This document shows, piece after piece, positions 34,222-45,727 of a stretch of DNA of 64,000 nt. Position 1 is the stretch's first letter. Every line of letters begins with the position of its first letter. The DNA is from Ophiura sarsii (lineage: Eukaryota > Echinodermata > Ophiuroidea > Amphilepidida > Ophiuridae). The notes below the pieces were generated by a model. The model searched no databases. It was not told the DNA's origin and worked only from the letters and a program-made list of their open reading frames with translations. The stretch spans positions 66,325,062 to 66,389,061 of the forward strand of contig CM069446.1 in NCBI GenBank assembly GCA_035610835.1. Direction: 5' to 3'. Position numbers and translations under genes: made by a program.

Positions 34222-34713
34222 GGGAGCAGTTCCATTTGTACGCGATAAAAATTGCGAGAATGTTCCGGGCCACGATGAGTTTTTTATCAGGCCCCGATGA
34301 GATTTTTATCGCGAACAGTTGCGAGTAGCAAAGGATTATTTATCGAGTAGCGTATTACCGCTTGTTTAAATATAACGAAAGATAAGTGGTCGGTATGTAA
34401 ATAGAGCTTCGGGTTATTTATTCTAGTTGTAAGGTACAAATTCAGCATTTCATGTTTTTAGAGATAATGTTATTGATTATGGATGTTTAACGTAAATTGT
34501 ATTATCCTCGTGTATTTGCTAAACAATGTCCCGCTCTATTTGCTAAACATACCCCAGGGTATGGCAGAGGCCTCGTATCGGGCCCCGATGTCTATTTTAT
34601 CGGGGCCTGATGACTATTTTATCGCGTATCAACTTGAAAAACATCGGGTCCAAAACATATCAGGCCCCGATACAGTCGCGATAAATTTATCGCGTACAAA
34701 TGGAACTGTTCCC
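34222..34713. mobile_element. 492-bp Harbinger-type MITE, copy 1
   Basis: TIRs GGGAGCAGTTCCATTTGTAC... and ...GTACAAATGGAACTGTTCCC are flanked by TTA on both sides (34219-34221, 34714-34716). The interior repeats TTTTTATCGCG, TTATCGCGA and GGCCCCGATG(A/T) in both orientations. It has the same length as the copy at 41632-42123 and I count only three base differences, so both moved recently. The open frame across it is not a gene. Confidence 0.88.
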
Positions 34714-35250
34714 TTACTTACCTGTGTCCTCTCTCCATTTCTTTCTCCGACTTTGAACATTTAAAAAAAATATCTTTTCAAACATATAGAAAATAATTAA
34801 ATTAGTTAAAACGGCAAATAAAAAGGTTTAACGTCCGGGAGATTCTTACTTTTAGCCCAGAATAAGAATTGTAACCCCACAAAATATATCTGAAATAAAA
34901 GAAATCAATAAAGAAAGTTAAAGCGTACCCCAAAAAGGATGCAGGAGACTGACGCTAATCATGTTTAGTTTGCCTGATTAAAGTTTTCTCTAAATCTTGT
35001 TAAAATGTCTCTAAATATTTTTCAAACATTTTCAATTTGTGATTATTATTTTTTTTAAAACATGAGACAATCTTGAGCTGCATTCATAATTTACATCGTA
35101 ATACTCAAATTTTTTAGAAATGCTATTATATTTAGTCCAAATATCTTGTTAACCACCACTTTCGCAGTGTCACAAGTCATCAAAATCACCTGGGCTCCGT
35201 TCATAAAACTTTAAGATCTTCTTAAGGTGGATTTAAGAAGATTTCCTTCT
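34714..35250. other. intergenic, nothing recognised
   Basis: AT-rich sequence without coding or repeat signal that I can support. Confidence 0.5.
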
Positions 35251-35529
35251 GGGCAGTTCCAAGCAAAACAGGACATTACAAAATAATTGAAAAAAGGCTG
35301 TAAATTTACAATTGAAAGTACTACCATCACATATTTAGTATCAAATGAAAGATATTTTCAAGCTCTTTCAAATGAGTTATTTTTCTTTTTAATTGATATA
35401 CTTTAAGTATGATTTTTTTTGAAAAAAAACCTGATTTTTGGTAAAAAATTGAGATTTTTTTCAGAAAAATGCCCATTTGTAGCACCCTTCTCTGACCCCT
35501 TCTTATGCTTTTATATAAGTTTTGTTGCT

Positions 35530-36246
35530 TTAAGGGGGGACTTAAGGAAGTTTTTTGTTGAATTTTGTTAGTGCTGTAATTATTGAACCATGACTCAAAT
35601 GTATATAAAAGTATACATTTTTGGAAAGGAAATGGATCAGAGAATCCAAATTTGGCATCAATTTTGACCAAAAATGTTGATTTTTTGAGAAAATCACAAA
35701 AAATCACTTTTTTGACCCAATTTTTTTGAACAAAGCTAACAAACATAATTTTGAGTTAAAAATGCCCAAATCACTTGATGATGATGTTAAGACACTACTA
35801 GAGGGACGATTTTTTTTTTTTATAATCTAATCCAATATTTTTTGAAATTTTGACAAAAAAGTGTTAAAAAAAATAAAAAATAAAAAATTTCACGTTTTTT
35901 GGCACTTTTTGGTCAAAATTTTCAAAAATATTGGATTAGGTTTTAAAAAAAAAAAATCGTCCCTTCATTAGTGTCTTAACATCATTATAAAGTGATTTGG
36001 CCATTTTTTACTCAAAATTATTTTTTGTTAGCTTTGTTCAAAAAAATTTGGGTCAAAAAAGTGAATTTTGTGATTTTCTCAAAAAATATACTTTTTTGGT
36101 CAAAATTGACGCCAAATTTGGATTCTCTGATCCATTTCCTTTCCAAAAATGTATACTTTTATATACATTTGATTAATAGTTCAATAATTACAGCACTCAC
36201 AAAAATCAAAAAATCAAATCAAAAACTTCCTTAAGTCCCCCCTTAA
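35530..36246. repeat. 717-bp near-palindrome (foldback), first of a tandem pair
   Basis: It begins TTAAGGGGGGACTTAAGG and ends with the reverse complement. The arms of about 310 bp share GGACGATTTTTTT, GATGATGTTAAGACACTA, TTTTGAGTTAAAAATG and GGAAAGGAAATGGATCAGAG. It meets at a centre of TTTGACAAAAAAGTG...CACTTTTTGGTCAAAA. Open frames in the arms are by-products of the inverted repeat. Confidence 0.85.
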
Positions 36247-36960
36247 GGGGGGACTTAAGGATGTTTTTTGTTGAATTTTGTTAGTGCTGTAATTATTGAA
36301 CCATGACTCAAATGTATATAAAAGTATACCTTTTTTGAAAGGAAATGGATCAGAGAATCCAAATTTGGCATCAATTTTGACCAAAAATGTTGATTTTTTG
36401 AGAAAATCACAAAAAATCACTTTTTTGACCCAATTTTTTTGAACAAAGCTAACAAACATAATTTTGAGTTAAAAATGCCCAAATCACTTGATGATGATGT
36501 TAAGACACTACTGAAGGGACGATTTTTTTAAATTTTAATCTAATCCAATATTTTTTGAAATTTTGACAAAAAAGTGTAAAAAAAAATAAAAAATCAATTT
36601 GTTCACGTTTTTTGGCACTTTTTGGTCAAAATTTTCAAAAATATTAGATTAGGTTTTTAAAAAAAAAAATCGTCCCTTCATTAGTGTCTTAACATCATTA
36701 TAAAGTGATTTTTTTTTTTTTTTACTCAAAATTATTTTTTGTTAGCTTTGTTAAAAAAAAATTGGGTCAAAAAAGTGAATTTTGTGATTTTCTCAAAAAA
36801 TCTACTTTTTTGGTCAAAATTCGACGCCAAATTTGGATTCTCTGATCCATTTCCTTTCCAAAAATGTATACTTTTATATAACTTTGATTAATAGTTCAAT
36901 AATTACAGCACTCACAAAATTCAAAAATCAAATCAAAAACATCCTTAAGTCCCCCCTTAA
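36243..36960. repeat. second foldback copy, directly adjoining the first and sharing TTAA
   Basis: A near-identical repeat of the first palindrome. The two copies meet at CCCCCCTTAAGGGGGG, so the central TTAA is shared. The sequence differs from copy one by scattered substitutions and homopolymer-length changes. Confidence 0.85.
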
Positions 36961-37164
36961 GTTGCTAACTTACCGCTTAAATTTTCATAAATGTACATGT
37001 TTAACATGATTTTGTTTTTTCTTATGTATTTTATTATGAATTTAGCATTGTGGACAAAACGTCATTCCGTAACGGTCATTCCGTAACGCTCTCGTTTGTC
37101 GGTCTTTACGTCATATTTCAAAAAATATTTAACCAATTTTAGCCAGGAAGTTGTCATATTGTAA

Positions 37165-38904
37165 TGGGGCCCTCACATGTATCCGTGTGAGCTGGGCGGC
37201 CCCTTACCGTCTTAAAGAAAAACAACAGAGTCCAACACGGTGAACAATCAGCAAAACATGTCAACGGCCGCATTGATTTTTTTTTTGTGACCGGGTTCAT
37301 ACTGTTCTATACCGGGTCCTTATCGGCCTGGAACCGGGCTCATACCACCTCCTTACCAGGTCCTCACCGGCCGAAACGCTTGGGTACCGACCGAACCGCC
37401 GCCTTGATAACGTCATCAAACTGCCCTGTATAAGCTGAGCGCTCAAGCTCGCTGCTTCGCTCACATTCCGGGAATGTCTGTAAAATACATTTGTACTCAC
37501 ATGTATCCGTGTGAGCTTGCCGGCCCATTACCGTGTGACAAATTGGTGCGGTGGCACACGGTGATGTCACACGGTGGGCCGTTTCCCGTCCGTTGAACAC
37601 GTTGCCGGGGACATTGCCGGCCATCCGCGCCCGGCAGGAAGTTTGACCATTCTCAAAACTCTTGCCGGGTGAGTAAAAGCGGCGGCAAACGGTGAGAGCC
37701 CGGTTTGAGTACGGTATACAGACGGCGCACCCGTTTCGCGCCCGTTCGCAGGGCGGTAATGGTAGGCGGCCACCTTACCGTCTAATAGAAAAACAACAGA
37801 GTCCAAACAATCAGTAAAAATGACAACGGGCGCATTAATCTTTTGTTGTGGCCACCGGGTCAATAACGTTATATACAGGGTCTATACCGGGTCCTCACCG
37901 GTCGGGTACCGGGCTCACCGTCCTCATACATTTCTAGCTTACCGTTCTTACCGGGTGCATAACACCTCCTCACCGGGTCCTCGGTCCATACCGTTCTACA
38001 CCGGGTCTGTCCCGGGTTCTCACCGGCCTTGTCCCGGGATCACCGGCCTCATTCAGTTCTAGCTTACCGTTCTCACCTGCTCACCGTGTCTTCACCGTGT
38101 GCATACCACCTCCATACCGGTTCCTAACCGGTCGAAACGCCTGGGTACCGGGCCTCCGGCCGAAACGTTTTGATTACATCATCAAACCGCCGTTTTTAAG
38201 CTGAGCGCTCAAGCTCGCCGCTTCATTTGCATTCCGGAATTCGTACGACCAACATCTATAATACTTTCTAAATGTAAAAGAGCTAAACCTCACTCTTTCG
38301 AGAGCTTTAGGAGGGACGGCTCTTCTAAGAGGTGAAGTTCACTCTTTTCAGAGTGATTTTTCACTCTTTTAAGAGTGATTTCCACTCTTTTCAGAGTGAT
38401 TTCCACTCTTTTCAGAGTGATTTTAACTCTTTTTAGAGTGAAAATCGCTCTTTTAAGAGTGAACTTCACTCCAAAAAAAAAGAGCTGTTCCTCCTAGAGC
38501 TCTCGAAAGAGTGAGTTTTAGCTATTTTACATTTAGAGAGTTGCAACATGCCTGCTGAGAGTCCGTTCTGCGAACGGTTACTAGGCTGTTTGCGGCCATT
38601 CGCAGTCCGTCGCTAAGATGGTCGACGTCCACCACCGTCCATCACCGCCCTGCGAATGGGCGCGAAACGGGTGCGAAACGGGTGCGCCGTCCTTATACCG
38701 TCTTCATACCGGGCTCTCATCGTTCGCCGCCGCTGTTACTCACCCGCCAGGAGTTTTGAGCATGTTCAAAACTCCGGTGACCGGCAAAGTCCCCTGAACG
38801 TGTTCAACGGACGGGAAACGGCCCACCGTGTGTGCCGCCGTCCGCACCCATTTTTCACACGGTAAGGGGCCGCTCAGCTCACACGGATACATGTGAGGGC
38901 CCCA
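37165..38904. mobile_element. 1.74-kb GC-rich Harbinger-like element with ~46-bp TIRs and TAA target duplication
   Basis: The left TIR 37165-37210 begins TGGGGCCCTCACATGTATCC and runs to CCCCTTACCGT. The right TIR 38859-38904 is its reverse complement with one mismatch. TAA lies outside both ends (37162-37164, 38905-38907), as in PIF/Harbinger. The interior is unusually GC-rich with many ACCGGGTCCTCACCGG variants. A third, internal copy of the TIR core (CTCACATGTATCCGTGTGAG, 37497-37516) hints at a nested or rearranged older copy. It contains an AT-richer foldback at 38267-38540. No transposase is recognised. Confidence 0.82.
38267..38540. mobile_element. nested foldback with seven short ACTCTTTT(C/A)AGAGTG palindromes
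   Basis: The arms CTAAATGTAAAA(G/T)AGCTAAA...CACTCTTTCGAGAGC face each other at 38267-38340 and 38460-38540. Between them CACTCTTTTCAGAGTGATTT-like units of about 20 bp repeat in tandem, each itself a small palindrome. Non-coding. Confidence 0.75.
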
Positions 38905-39213
38905 TAAGTAAAGGTATACAGAATCACCCAAAAGACAATAAAACGTGATACATTTCTAAATATCACAAGTTTTATCACTGTCTAAATGACTAGAAAAATC
39001 ATGTTCATTTTGTGTCATTCCGTAACGGCAATTATAAAAATCAATATTTCATTAATTAAACATCTGATGGTCAAAATGTGTACCATATCTGAAAGTGTTT
39101 AGTAGTTCCTATTAAAATATATTATTAGTTTGGTGAGAAGTAATAAATTTTCAAGATATTGGGATTTCAAACATAAAAATGCTTTGTGAATGTCATTCCG
39201 CTTGGAACTGCCC

Positions 39214-39963
39214 TTCTTCTAAAATCATAACAATTATTCTTAGAAAAATCAATACACTTGCGCAAATGTTGATACGCTCGCAATAATGTAGCTCTCCTAG
39301 CCCTACATGGTCGGGCCAATATTCGTGCGTCAACATCAGCGCGTCGTTGATTTTTGTAATTTGTCTCGAAACAATACATATGCATTATTGAAAGTGTATA
39401 TTGCACTCCACGCGTGCGCCGTTGAATGCGCGCCACCGCGAGAATTTATTCGTTGTTCAGGCATCGCGGGAGTCACACAATGAAACATTTAGTTGCTTCA
39501 TAAATATGTTAAATTAATTATACTGCTTGCTTCCAAACATAAATATTCAAGTATTAACATGATTGAACACTAATGGGATACTAACTACAGGTTAAGTTGA
39601 TTTGTAATCTTTATATCCATATGTAAGTTATCATGTTTTATGTATACCGTAATAATGCATGTGAGAATTATACACAGAAACTGTTCTCGCAAATCTATAA
39701 GACACCGACAAAAAATTGTTGAAAATTCACCAAAAATTCACGAAATGTTTGGGGAAAAAACAAAGAAAACATCCGGCTGACGGACGCTATACCAGAGGTT
39801 CGTTTGCCCGCACTGAGAGTACGTACGAGTTTATGTTTCTTATGCCATCAAAGCCAGTTTATTACTCTTTACATACCAGTCACTTATGCCCGCGTGGAAG
39901 TCCGACACCAAACTGATTGTGCTTGAACAACTTTTAAGTTTTTCTTCGCCATTAAACATGTTT
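39214..39963. other. intergenic, nothing recognised
   Basis: Short open frames only (39167-39436 minus, 39716-39916 plus), without recognisable domains. Confidence 0.5.
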
Positions 39964-40205
39964 AAACACTTTCCACGCGGCAGGCGTCTGCAGACGACAT
40001 TCCAAAAGGTCACAAAATGTTTCAAAAATATCGAAATTATTTGAATTTCATTATTGTATTTGGAATCACCATGAGAAATGCGTACAAGTACAAACATGCC
40101 TAGTATTGGTACAGTAATTCTTGAGATAGACGTTGAAAGTTGGGAAAGGTTTCCGAAAAATCTGTCTTGTACATGGTAAAACTAATAGTCGCGTGGAAAG
40201 TGTTG
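39964..40205 (+). mobile_element. CACTTTCCACGCGGC MITE, copy 2
   Basis: The family's left end AAACACTTTCCACGCGG, then GCGTCTGCAGACGAC, the conserved body blocks and the right end GTCGCGTGGAAAGTGTT. The TTAA flanks are eroded here. Confidence 0.8.
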
Positions 40206-40772
40206 ATAGACCGCGTGTAAACACTGGTAAAGGAAAACTATTTTTATTTATAACATTAATACTTGCAAATGAATTAAAGAATGTAGTTATTACGAGAACC
40301 GTAAGAGTTCTACATATCAAATTGGAATGAAATAATTATATTGGGTGAATCAAAAAAATGTGCACACGATTTGAATCGGCCATTTGACCTTTATGGGTGC
40401 ATTGAACCATTGAATTTGTTGCTGTTTGTATCATGCGTTATTAATCTACTTTATCCTCACAAAAGATGAAAGTAATCGACTGATAAATAAGAAAACTCTG
40501 ATAAGTTTTGTAAGCTGACCGAGTTTTTCGCCATTAATGTGATTTACACACAGTAAATTGATTTTGCTACAATGGTCATTATAATCACACCAATTGTTAA
40601 AATGTTCGTGAAATATTGATTCTTTTTACTCCGGGATAAGCAGTTAATCTTCTGATACCAATGTGTCAAATGATAAGACAAATCTGAATACCCGCATCAC
40701 CAGTCAACCTTCAAGAAATGAAGGCATGTGTCAGAGCCGAAGTGACATCCCTCACGCCGTAACAGGGGAATG
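40206..40772. other. intergenic, nothing recognised
   Basis: No coding or repeat signal supported. Confidence 0.5.
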
Positions 40773-40780
40773 GTAAAACG

Positions 40781-41397
40781 CAGTAGCGTATCTCCCGGGG
40801 GGTCAGAGTGCCCCCCAGACAGCTTTGATCGGGAAGGCCAGCTCACACTACCGGGCTAAAAAAAATCGAAGAGAAGGGAAGAAGAGAGGGAAGAGAAAAG
40901 GGGAAAGGAAAGGGGAAAGGAAAAAGGGAAAAGGGGAAGGAAAGGGAAAGAAAGAAAAGGGAGGGGGAGAAAGAGAGAAGGAAAAGGGAAAGGAAAGGAA
41001 AGGGAGAAGAGGAAGATAAAAGGGAAAAGGAAAGAGAAAATCTACGGGATTTACTTAATTCCCTTCTAAATGACAGCTTTGCCCCTTGCCCGGTAGGATG
41101 ATGGGCAATTCAGTATAAAAATGGCAAATTTTCTCGCGCTAGGCGCTAATTTGTCCAGGTATATCATTATAAAAGCCCGTTTGAAAGAAAAATGTACCTT
41201 AATAATGGCCAAATTCGTGTAGATAATTATGTTGTTAAATTTTCGCGCGCTGCGCGCGCATCTACTTTAGGATGCAACGTCATTCGCTGGAATAAACAAC
41301 CCAGCTGCGCATTTTTTTAACTTAATAGGGTCGAACTGGTATTCACCGGGAAAAAATACCCTTTGCCCCCCTGAAAAAGATCCCAGATACGCCACTG
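40781..41397. mobile_element. 617-bp hAT-type non-autonomous element, exact 8-bp target duplication GTAAAACG
   Basis: The left end CAGTAGCGTATCT and right end AGATACGCCACTG form hAT-style TIRs. GTAAAACG stands immediately before (40773-40780) and after (41398-41405). The interior has a purine tract of GGGAAAAGGAAAG words at 40860-41045, followed by a GCGCGC-containing segment. The Lys/Glu/Gly-rich open frame 40825-41019 is only a reading of the purine tract. Confidence 0.85.
40860..41045. repeat. polypurine (GGAAA)n tract
   Basis: About 185 bases of almost pure G and A on the plus strand, able to form triplex (H-DNA) structures. Confidence 0.85.
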
Positions 41398-41631
41398 GTA
41401 AAACGAGCTGTTCGCAACATTTAAATTGCAAGGGAGCTAACATTTTATTTTATGTCTTACAAAGTAACTCGGACAGTATAATGCCTGAAGGCAAAAATTT
41501 TCCTTCACAAATGTGAATGACTTTTAAGTGAAATTATAAAGACACAAAGTGTCTTCATAACATTGTATTTGTGCAATATTTATAGTATGGGAAGTATTAT
41601 CATCTGAACTATTTGTTTCTACAATGTTTTA

Positions 41632-42123
41632 GGGAGCAGTTCCATTTGTACGCGATAAAAATGGCGAGAATGTTCCGGGCCCCGATGAGTTTTTTATCAG
41701 GCCCCGATGAGATTTTTATCGCGAACAGTTGCGAGTAGCAAAGGATTATTTATCGAGTAGCGTATTACCGCTTGTTTAAATATAACGAAAGATAAGTGGT
41801 CGGTATGTAAATAGAGCTTCGGGTTATTTATTCTAGTTGTAAGGTACAAATTCAGCATTTCATGTTTTTAGAGATAATGTTATTGATTATGGATGTTTAA
41901 CGTAAATTGTATTATCCTCGTGTATTTGCTAAACAATGTCCCGCTCTATTTGCTAAACATACCCCAGGGTATGGCAGAGGCCTCGTATCGGGCCCCGATG
42001 TCTATTTTATCGGGGCCTGATGACTATTTTATCGCGAATCAACTTGAAAAACATCGGGTCCAAAACATATCAGGCCCCGATACAGTCGCGATAAATTTAT
42101 CGCGTACAAATGGAACTGTTCCC
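41632..42123. mobile_element. 492-bp Harbinger-type MITE, copy 2
   Basis: Same length, TIRs and internal motif order as 34222-34713, with TTA at 41629-41631 and 42124-42126. I count only three base differences from copy 1 over the full length. Confidence 0.88.
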
Positions 42124-42552
42124 TTACTACCTTTGGCTCATTTAATATAGCAATTTCTTGCTTGTAGGCCTACACTTTCACTCCATATCATCATGTTGTA
42201 GTATTATATGCATGTCTTAACTGTGTAGATCCCATTGGAATGGGGGAAAATGCAGACAGTTTACAAAACGTGTCACAGTTTGCTTATTTGTCAGTCGATA
42301 ACTTTCATTTTTTGGGAGGATAAACAAGATGAACAACGTTTTATATAGACAACAAATACTCTATGGTTCAATGCACGCATCAAGGTCAAATGGTAGTTTG
42401 AAATCGTCCCGAATTTGTTTGTATTCACCCTGATGTACAGTTATTGAAAACGAAGACGTTAATTAAGTTAAGACTGCAGCGGGTTGTTTGCTCGTTTTAA
42501 GTGTATACCAAAAAAGAGTTACATTTTAATATAAATGCAGCATGAAGACCTT
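42124..42552. other. intergenic, nothing recognised
   Basis: No coding or repeat signal supported. Confidence 0.5.
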
Positions 42553-42802
42553 CGACACTTTCCACGCGGCAGTCCGCAGACGACAGTTCCAAGATTTCAC
42601 AAAATGTTTCAAAAATGTCACCATTAATGAACTTCATCATCATATTTTGATATTTGGAATCACCCTGCGAATTGCATTAATAAGTATAAACATGCTTAGT
42701 TTTGATCCTAATCCTTGAAATAAACTTTGAATGTTGGGAAAGACTTCTGAAAAATCTGTTTTGTATAATATTGTAAAACTTATATCCACGTGGAAGAGTT
42801 AG
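42553..42802 (+). mobile_element. CACTTTCCACGCGGC MITE, copy 3 (diverged)
   Basis: Left end GACACTTTCCACGCGGCAG and the body blocks are clear. The right end is worn (ATCCACGTGGAAGAGTTA) and TTAA is lost. Confidence 0.75.
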
Positions 42803-42921
42803 TAACAAATGTGTGATTTTATTCAATACACCATGCTCAATAAAACGTAAAAAGCAGAATACAGAAGAACTTAGAATTAACATGATGACGATTGAATACG
42901 AAATAGTTACAGTATAAAACA

Positions 42922-43390
42922 TTTAAGGGGGATGTGCACCTTCAGGTACAGGAAAGACCTAAGGGGGCTTTTTATAATGAAAATATTTATTATTTTTTGA
43001 ATTAGAGACCAAAAAGTGCCAAAAATGGTGATTTTCACGATTTTGGAGGTAACAAATCACGTTTTTAGCACTTTTTGGGCTCTAATTCGAAAAATAATAA
43101 ATATTTAAAAAACAAACAAAAACGATTCCTAAGGAATTGTATGAGGAATATAATAAAACTAGTATGACAAAATTTGACAAAATATATTTTGAGTTATCTT
43201 TTCCAAACCTAAAATGGGTCAAAAAACGTTTTTTTTATAATTTTCTCCAAAATGGTCAATTTCATGATCATAGTTGGATTCATTGAACCCTTTCCTTCAA
43301 AAAAATGTATACTTTTATCTAGAATAAATGAATAATGAAGAAGTTAAGGCAGTTTTACGGAGGCTATACGAAGGTGCACAGCCCCCTTAA
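42922..43390. mobile_element. 469-bp foldback related to the tandem palindromes at 35.5-37.0 kb
   Basis: The ends TTAAGGGGGATGTGCACCTT and its near reverse complement bound a foldback. The centre has AAAAAGTGCCAAAAA facing TAGCACTTTTTGGG. A CCTTTCCTTCAAAAAAATG block resembles the arms of the larger palindromes. Confidence 0.7.
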
Positions 43391-44561
43391 GTAAAAAACC
43401 CATATTTTAGAATATCAGAAACATATTTCAGGATATCAATGCAAGTCACATTACTTCGAATTGAAAATATAACACTTCTCATCATTTTTCTCTGTGAGTG
43501 ACATAATAAAAAGATCGGGCACTGATGCGACTACATGTAGTACACGGCACGGGCACGGATGCGACTGAATGGATGTAGAGTTTACTTCGTACACGTAAAC
43601 TAAATTAATCTGTTTTTTAATATGACAGGTTAATTTTCACAAACATCTTCTTCAGGAAATAACAAGCATTATTAACGGAGTTGTCAATATAAACATATAA
43701 ATCAACAGAAGTATCAATACATCTTTTCCTCACAGAATATAACTCCCAAAAGTGCACGAGACACAGCTCGGCACGGAACCATAAATCGGATCATGCAAAT
43801 GTCCAAAGCACATCGGAATAATGATGCATTTAATCATCTTGCGATGAAAATGAAAAAGCCCAACCCTCCCAGTTATACCAATGTTTACCTTTCATCATTA
43901 ACTAACATGTATCTTTCGGAGCAACACCTTACAAGTAAAATACGAATAATGACTGAGTCACTAAAATCCAAGGTCAATTCAAGTCAAGTATTTTGTCTCG
44001 AAAAATCATACCAAGCCATTCCGGGTCAATTTTATTTGTTGTTTAATTGTACCAAGCCGTTACATTTGTGTTAAGACCCGCACAAAGTTGAGCTAACTTC
44101 GTCTTTTTTGCTTCACCTTCGTTGCCTGATGTTGCCACTGTCACTGTGAGAGGTCTTACATTTTGAACACGCGCTAGGTGCAGCCTTGGATCCGTCACAC
44201 TATTGACGAATGGATGCGTCAATGTCAGTCACTTTACCTGTGTGCGTCATAAGGTACATGTACGTCATCATGCGTACAACAAAATACGAACACTATAATT
44301 TGCATGTAGGCCAAAGAGGTATATTATAGGACTGGTATGTGCCACTCTTGAAGAAAACATTTTACACTTTTAAAACGTTTTCTCATATGTATATATTGCA
44401 ATCCAGTTCAGTAACAATAATGTATGAGAATGGAAGGTGCGTCATTTGAGACAGTCATGGTCCGTAAGAATCAACTTCAAAGGTCCGTCACTTTTTTAAT
44501 ACGGGGTGTGTCATTGTGTACATGAGAAAGTGACGCATTCCCGGGGTCGTATAGTGCGTCA
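43391..44561. other. intergenic, no gene recognised
   Basis: The 93-codon frame at 43793-44074 has no recognisable domain or supporting context and is not called as a gene. Confidence 0.5.
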
Positions 44562-45637
44562 TACAGGGTGTCTCAGAAAAAATTACAACGCACCTTTAGA
44601 GGATTGTAACTTTCTGAATAAGTGTCAAAATAGAACAACTCAAACAACAAAATAAAGGCAAAATAGTTTGCTATACTTTAAAGAAAACCGGATGTGATTC
44701 GGTTCAGTAATTCCAGAGAAATGCGCAATTACGTAACATTAGTCTGGGAACACTTCCATCCAAGTTTGCTCATATTGAGTGATTCAGACAGCACATATAT
44801 GAAATCAATACTTCTCTACAAAATGACATGGATTAACGTGTTTTTATGGTCCTCGATTTTATTTTACACCAAATAATATGCCAGATGTGACTAAAGTTTA
44901 ACACAAAATATAAAATAAAAGTTGTCTAGATTATTTTCATCACATTTTATACTTAAAAACAGTTAAATTTAAAATTTGTAGGATAAGTTCAATCTTTTTA
45001 TAACAATTGGAAACAAAATTATAGTAATTTTAGTAAATATGAACATTGTCGTTATCAAACCAAGTTCAAGATCTAATAACATCGCGCATACACCTTATCA
45101 AGCTTCTCGTCTTCACATTTGCAACTTGAAGGCTGAAATCATGGTATATTATGAAATTATCGCCAATTTTGCGCATGATGGTCAAATTATTAGTATCGCA
45201 ATTGAAAACAAAATAAATGTTTTGTTTACATTAAAAGAGTATGGTCATATCTCTCTCCTTACAATGTGTTGTATTGTTTTGTTTTCTGGGTGTTATGAGT
45301 GTTATAATCGATTATTCAGTATTCTTAGATCACAAATTGAACTTTTTTATCATAGTATTAAACAGTGCTGGCTAATTGAACATTAATAAATAAGTAACCA
45401 GCCGCGCAAGTGAAAATCTGTCAAAATATGCAAACTTGGATTGAAGTGTTCCGTGACTACTCTTACGTAATCACAGATATCTCCATAATTACTTAACAAA
45501 ATTAAACGCTGTTTTCTTCCAATTGTAGAAAACTAATTTGGCCTCATTTTACCGTTTGAATTGTAAAATTCAGATATTTAATTAGGAAGTTTTGATCGCC
45601 TAATGGTGCGTTGTAAATTTTTTTGAGACACCCTGTA
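44562..45637. mobile_element. 1.08-kb mariner-like element (TA target, TIR TACAGGGTGTCTCA)
   Basis: The left end TACAGGGTGTCTCAGAAAAA is mirrored by the right end TTTTTTTGAGACACCCTGTA, and ATTACAACGCACC matches inside, giving about 32 bp of TIR. TA at each end fits a Tc1/mariner target. Open frames 44694-44876 and 45039-45386 do not resemble a transposase, so it is probably non-autonomous. It ends 91 bp downstream of the transporter stop codon and may lie in or next to its 3' UTR. Confidence 0.75.
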
Positions 45638-45727
45638 CAACTGATACGTGCATATTAAATACACAATGGTAAAAGTGGTTATAACACTAAATAGAAGCAT
45701 TTGCAATTCTTGATTGATAGTTTTCTT

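Larger units (their letters stand above)
35251..39213. mobile_element. probable 4-kb outer element with TIR GGGCAGTTCCAAGC, containing nested elements
   Basis: GGGCAGTTCCAAGC (35251-35264) is matched in reverse at 39200-39213, with further similarity inward (ACATT on the left, AATGT on the right). TTCT precedes the left end and follows the right end. Inside lie two tandem palindromes and a 1.74-kb Harbinger-like element. CATTCCGTAACG occurs three times near the inner flanks (37065, 37077, 39017). It is non-coding. The outer ends rest on a short TIR, so confidence is moderate. Confidence 0.5.

Noticed and set aside
34483..34764. 93-codon frame also present at 41893-42150
   Set aside because: Repeated only because both copies of the 492-bp MITE contain it; ends are the MITE termini.
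35327..35746. 139-codon minus frame repeated at 36214-36459 and in reverse near 35992
   Set aside because: Arises from the arms of the tandem palindromes, AT-rich with no domain.
40825..41019. Lys/Glu/Gly-rich open frame
   Set aside because: Simple reading of a polypurine tract inside a hAT-type element; no start or splice context.
45039..45386. 115-codon frame as mariner transposase
   Set aside because: No DDE/D motifs or helix-turn-helix pattern visible; AT-rich and isolated.
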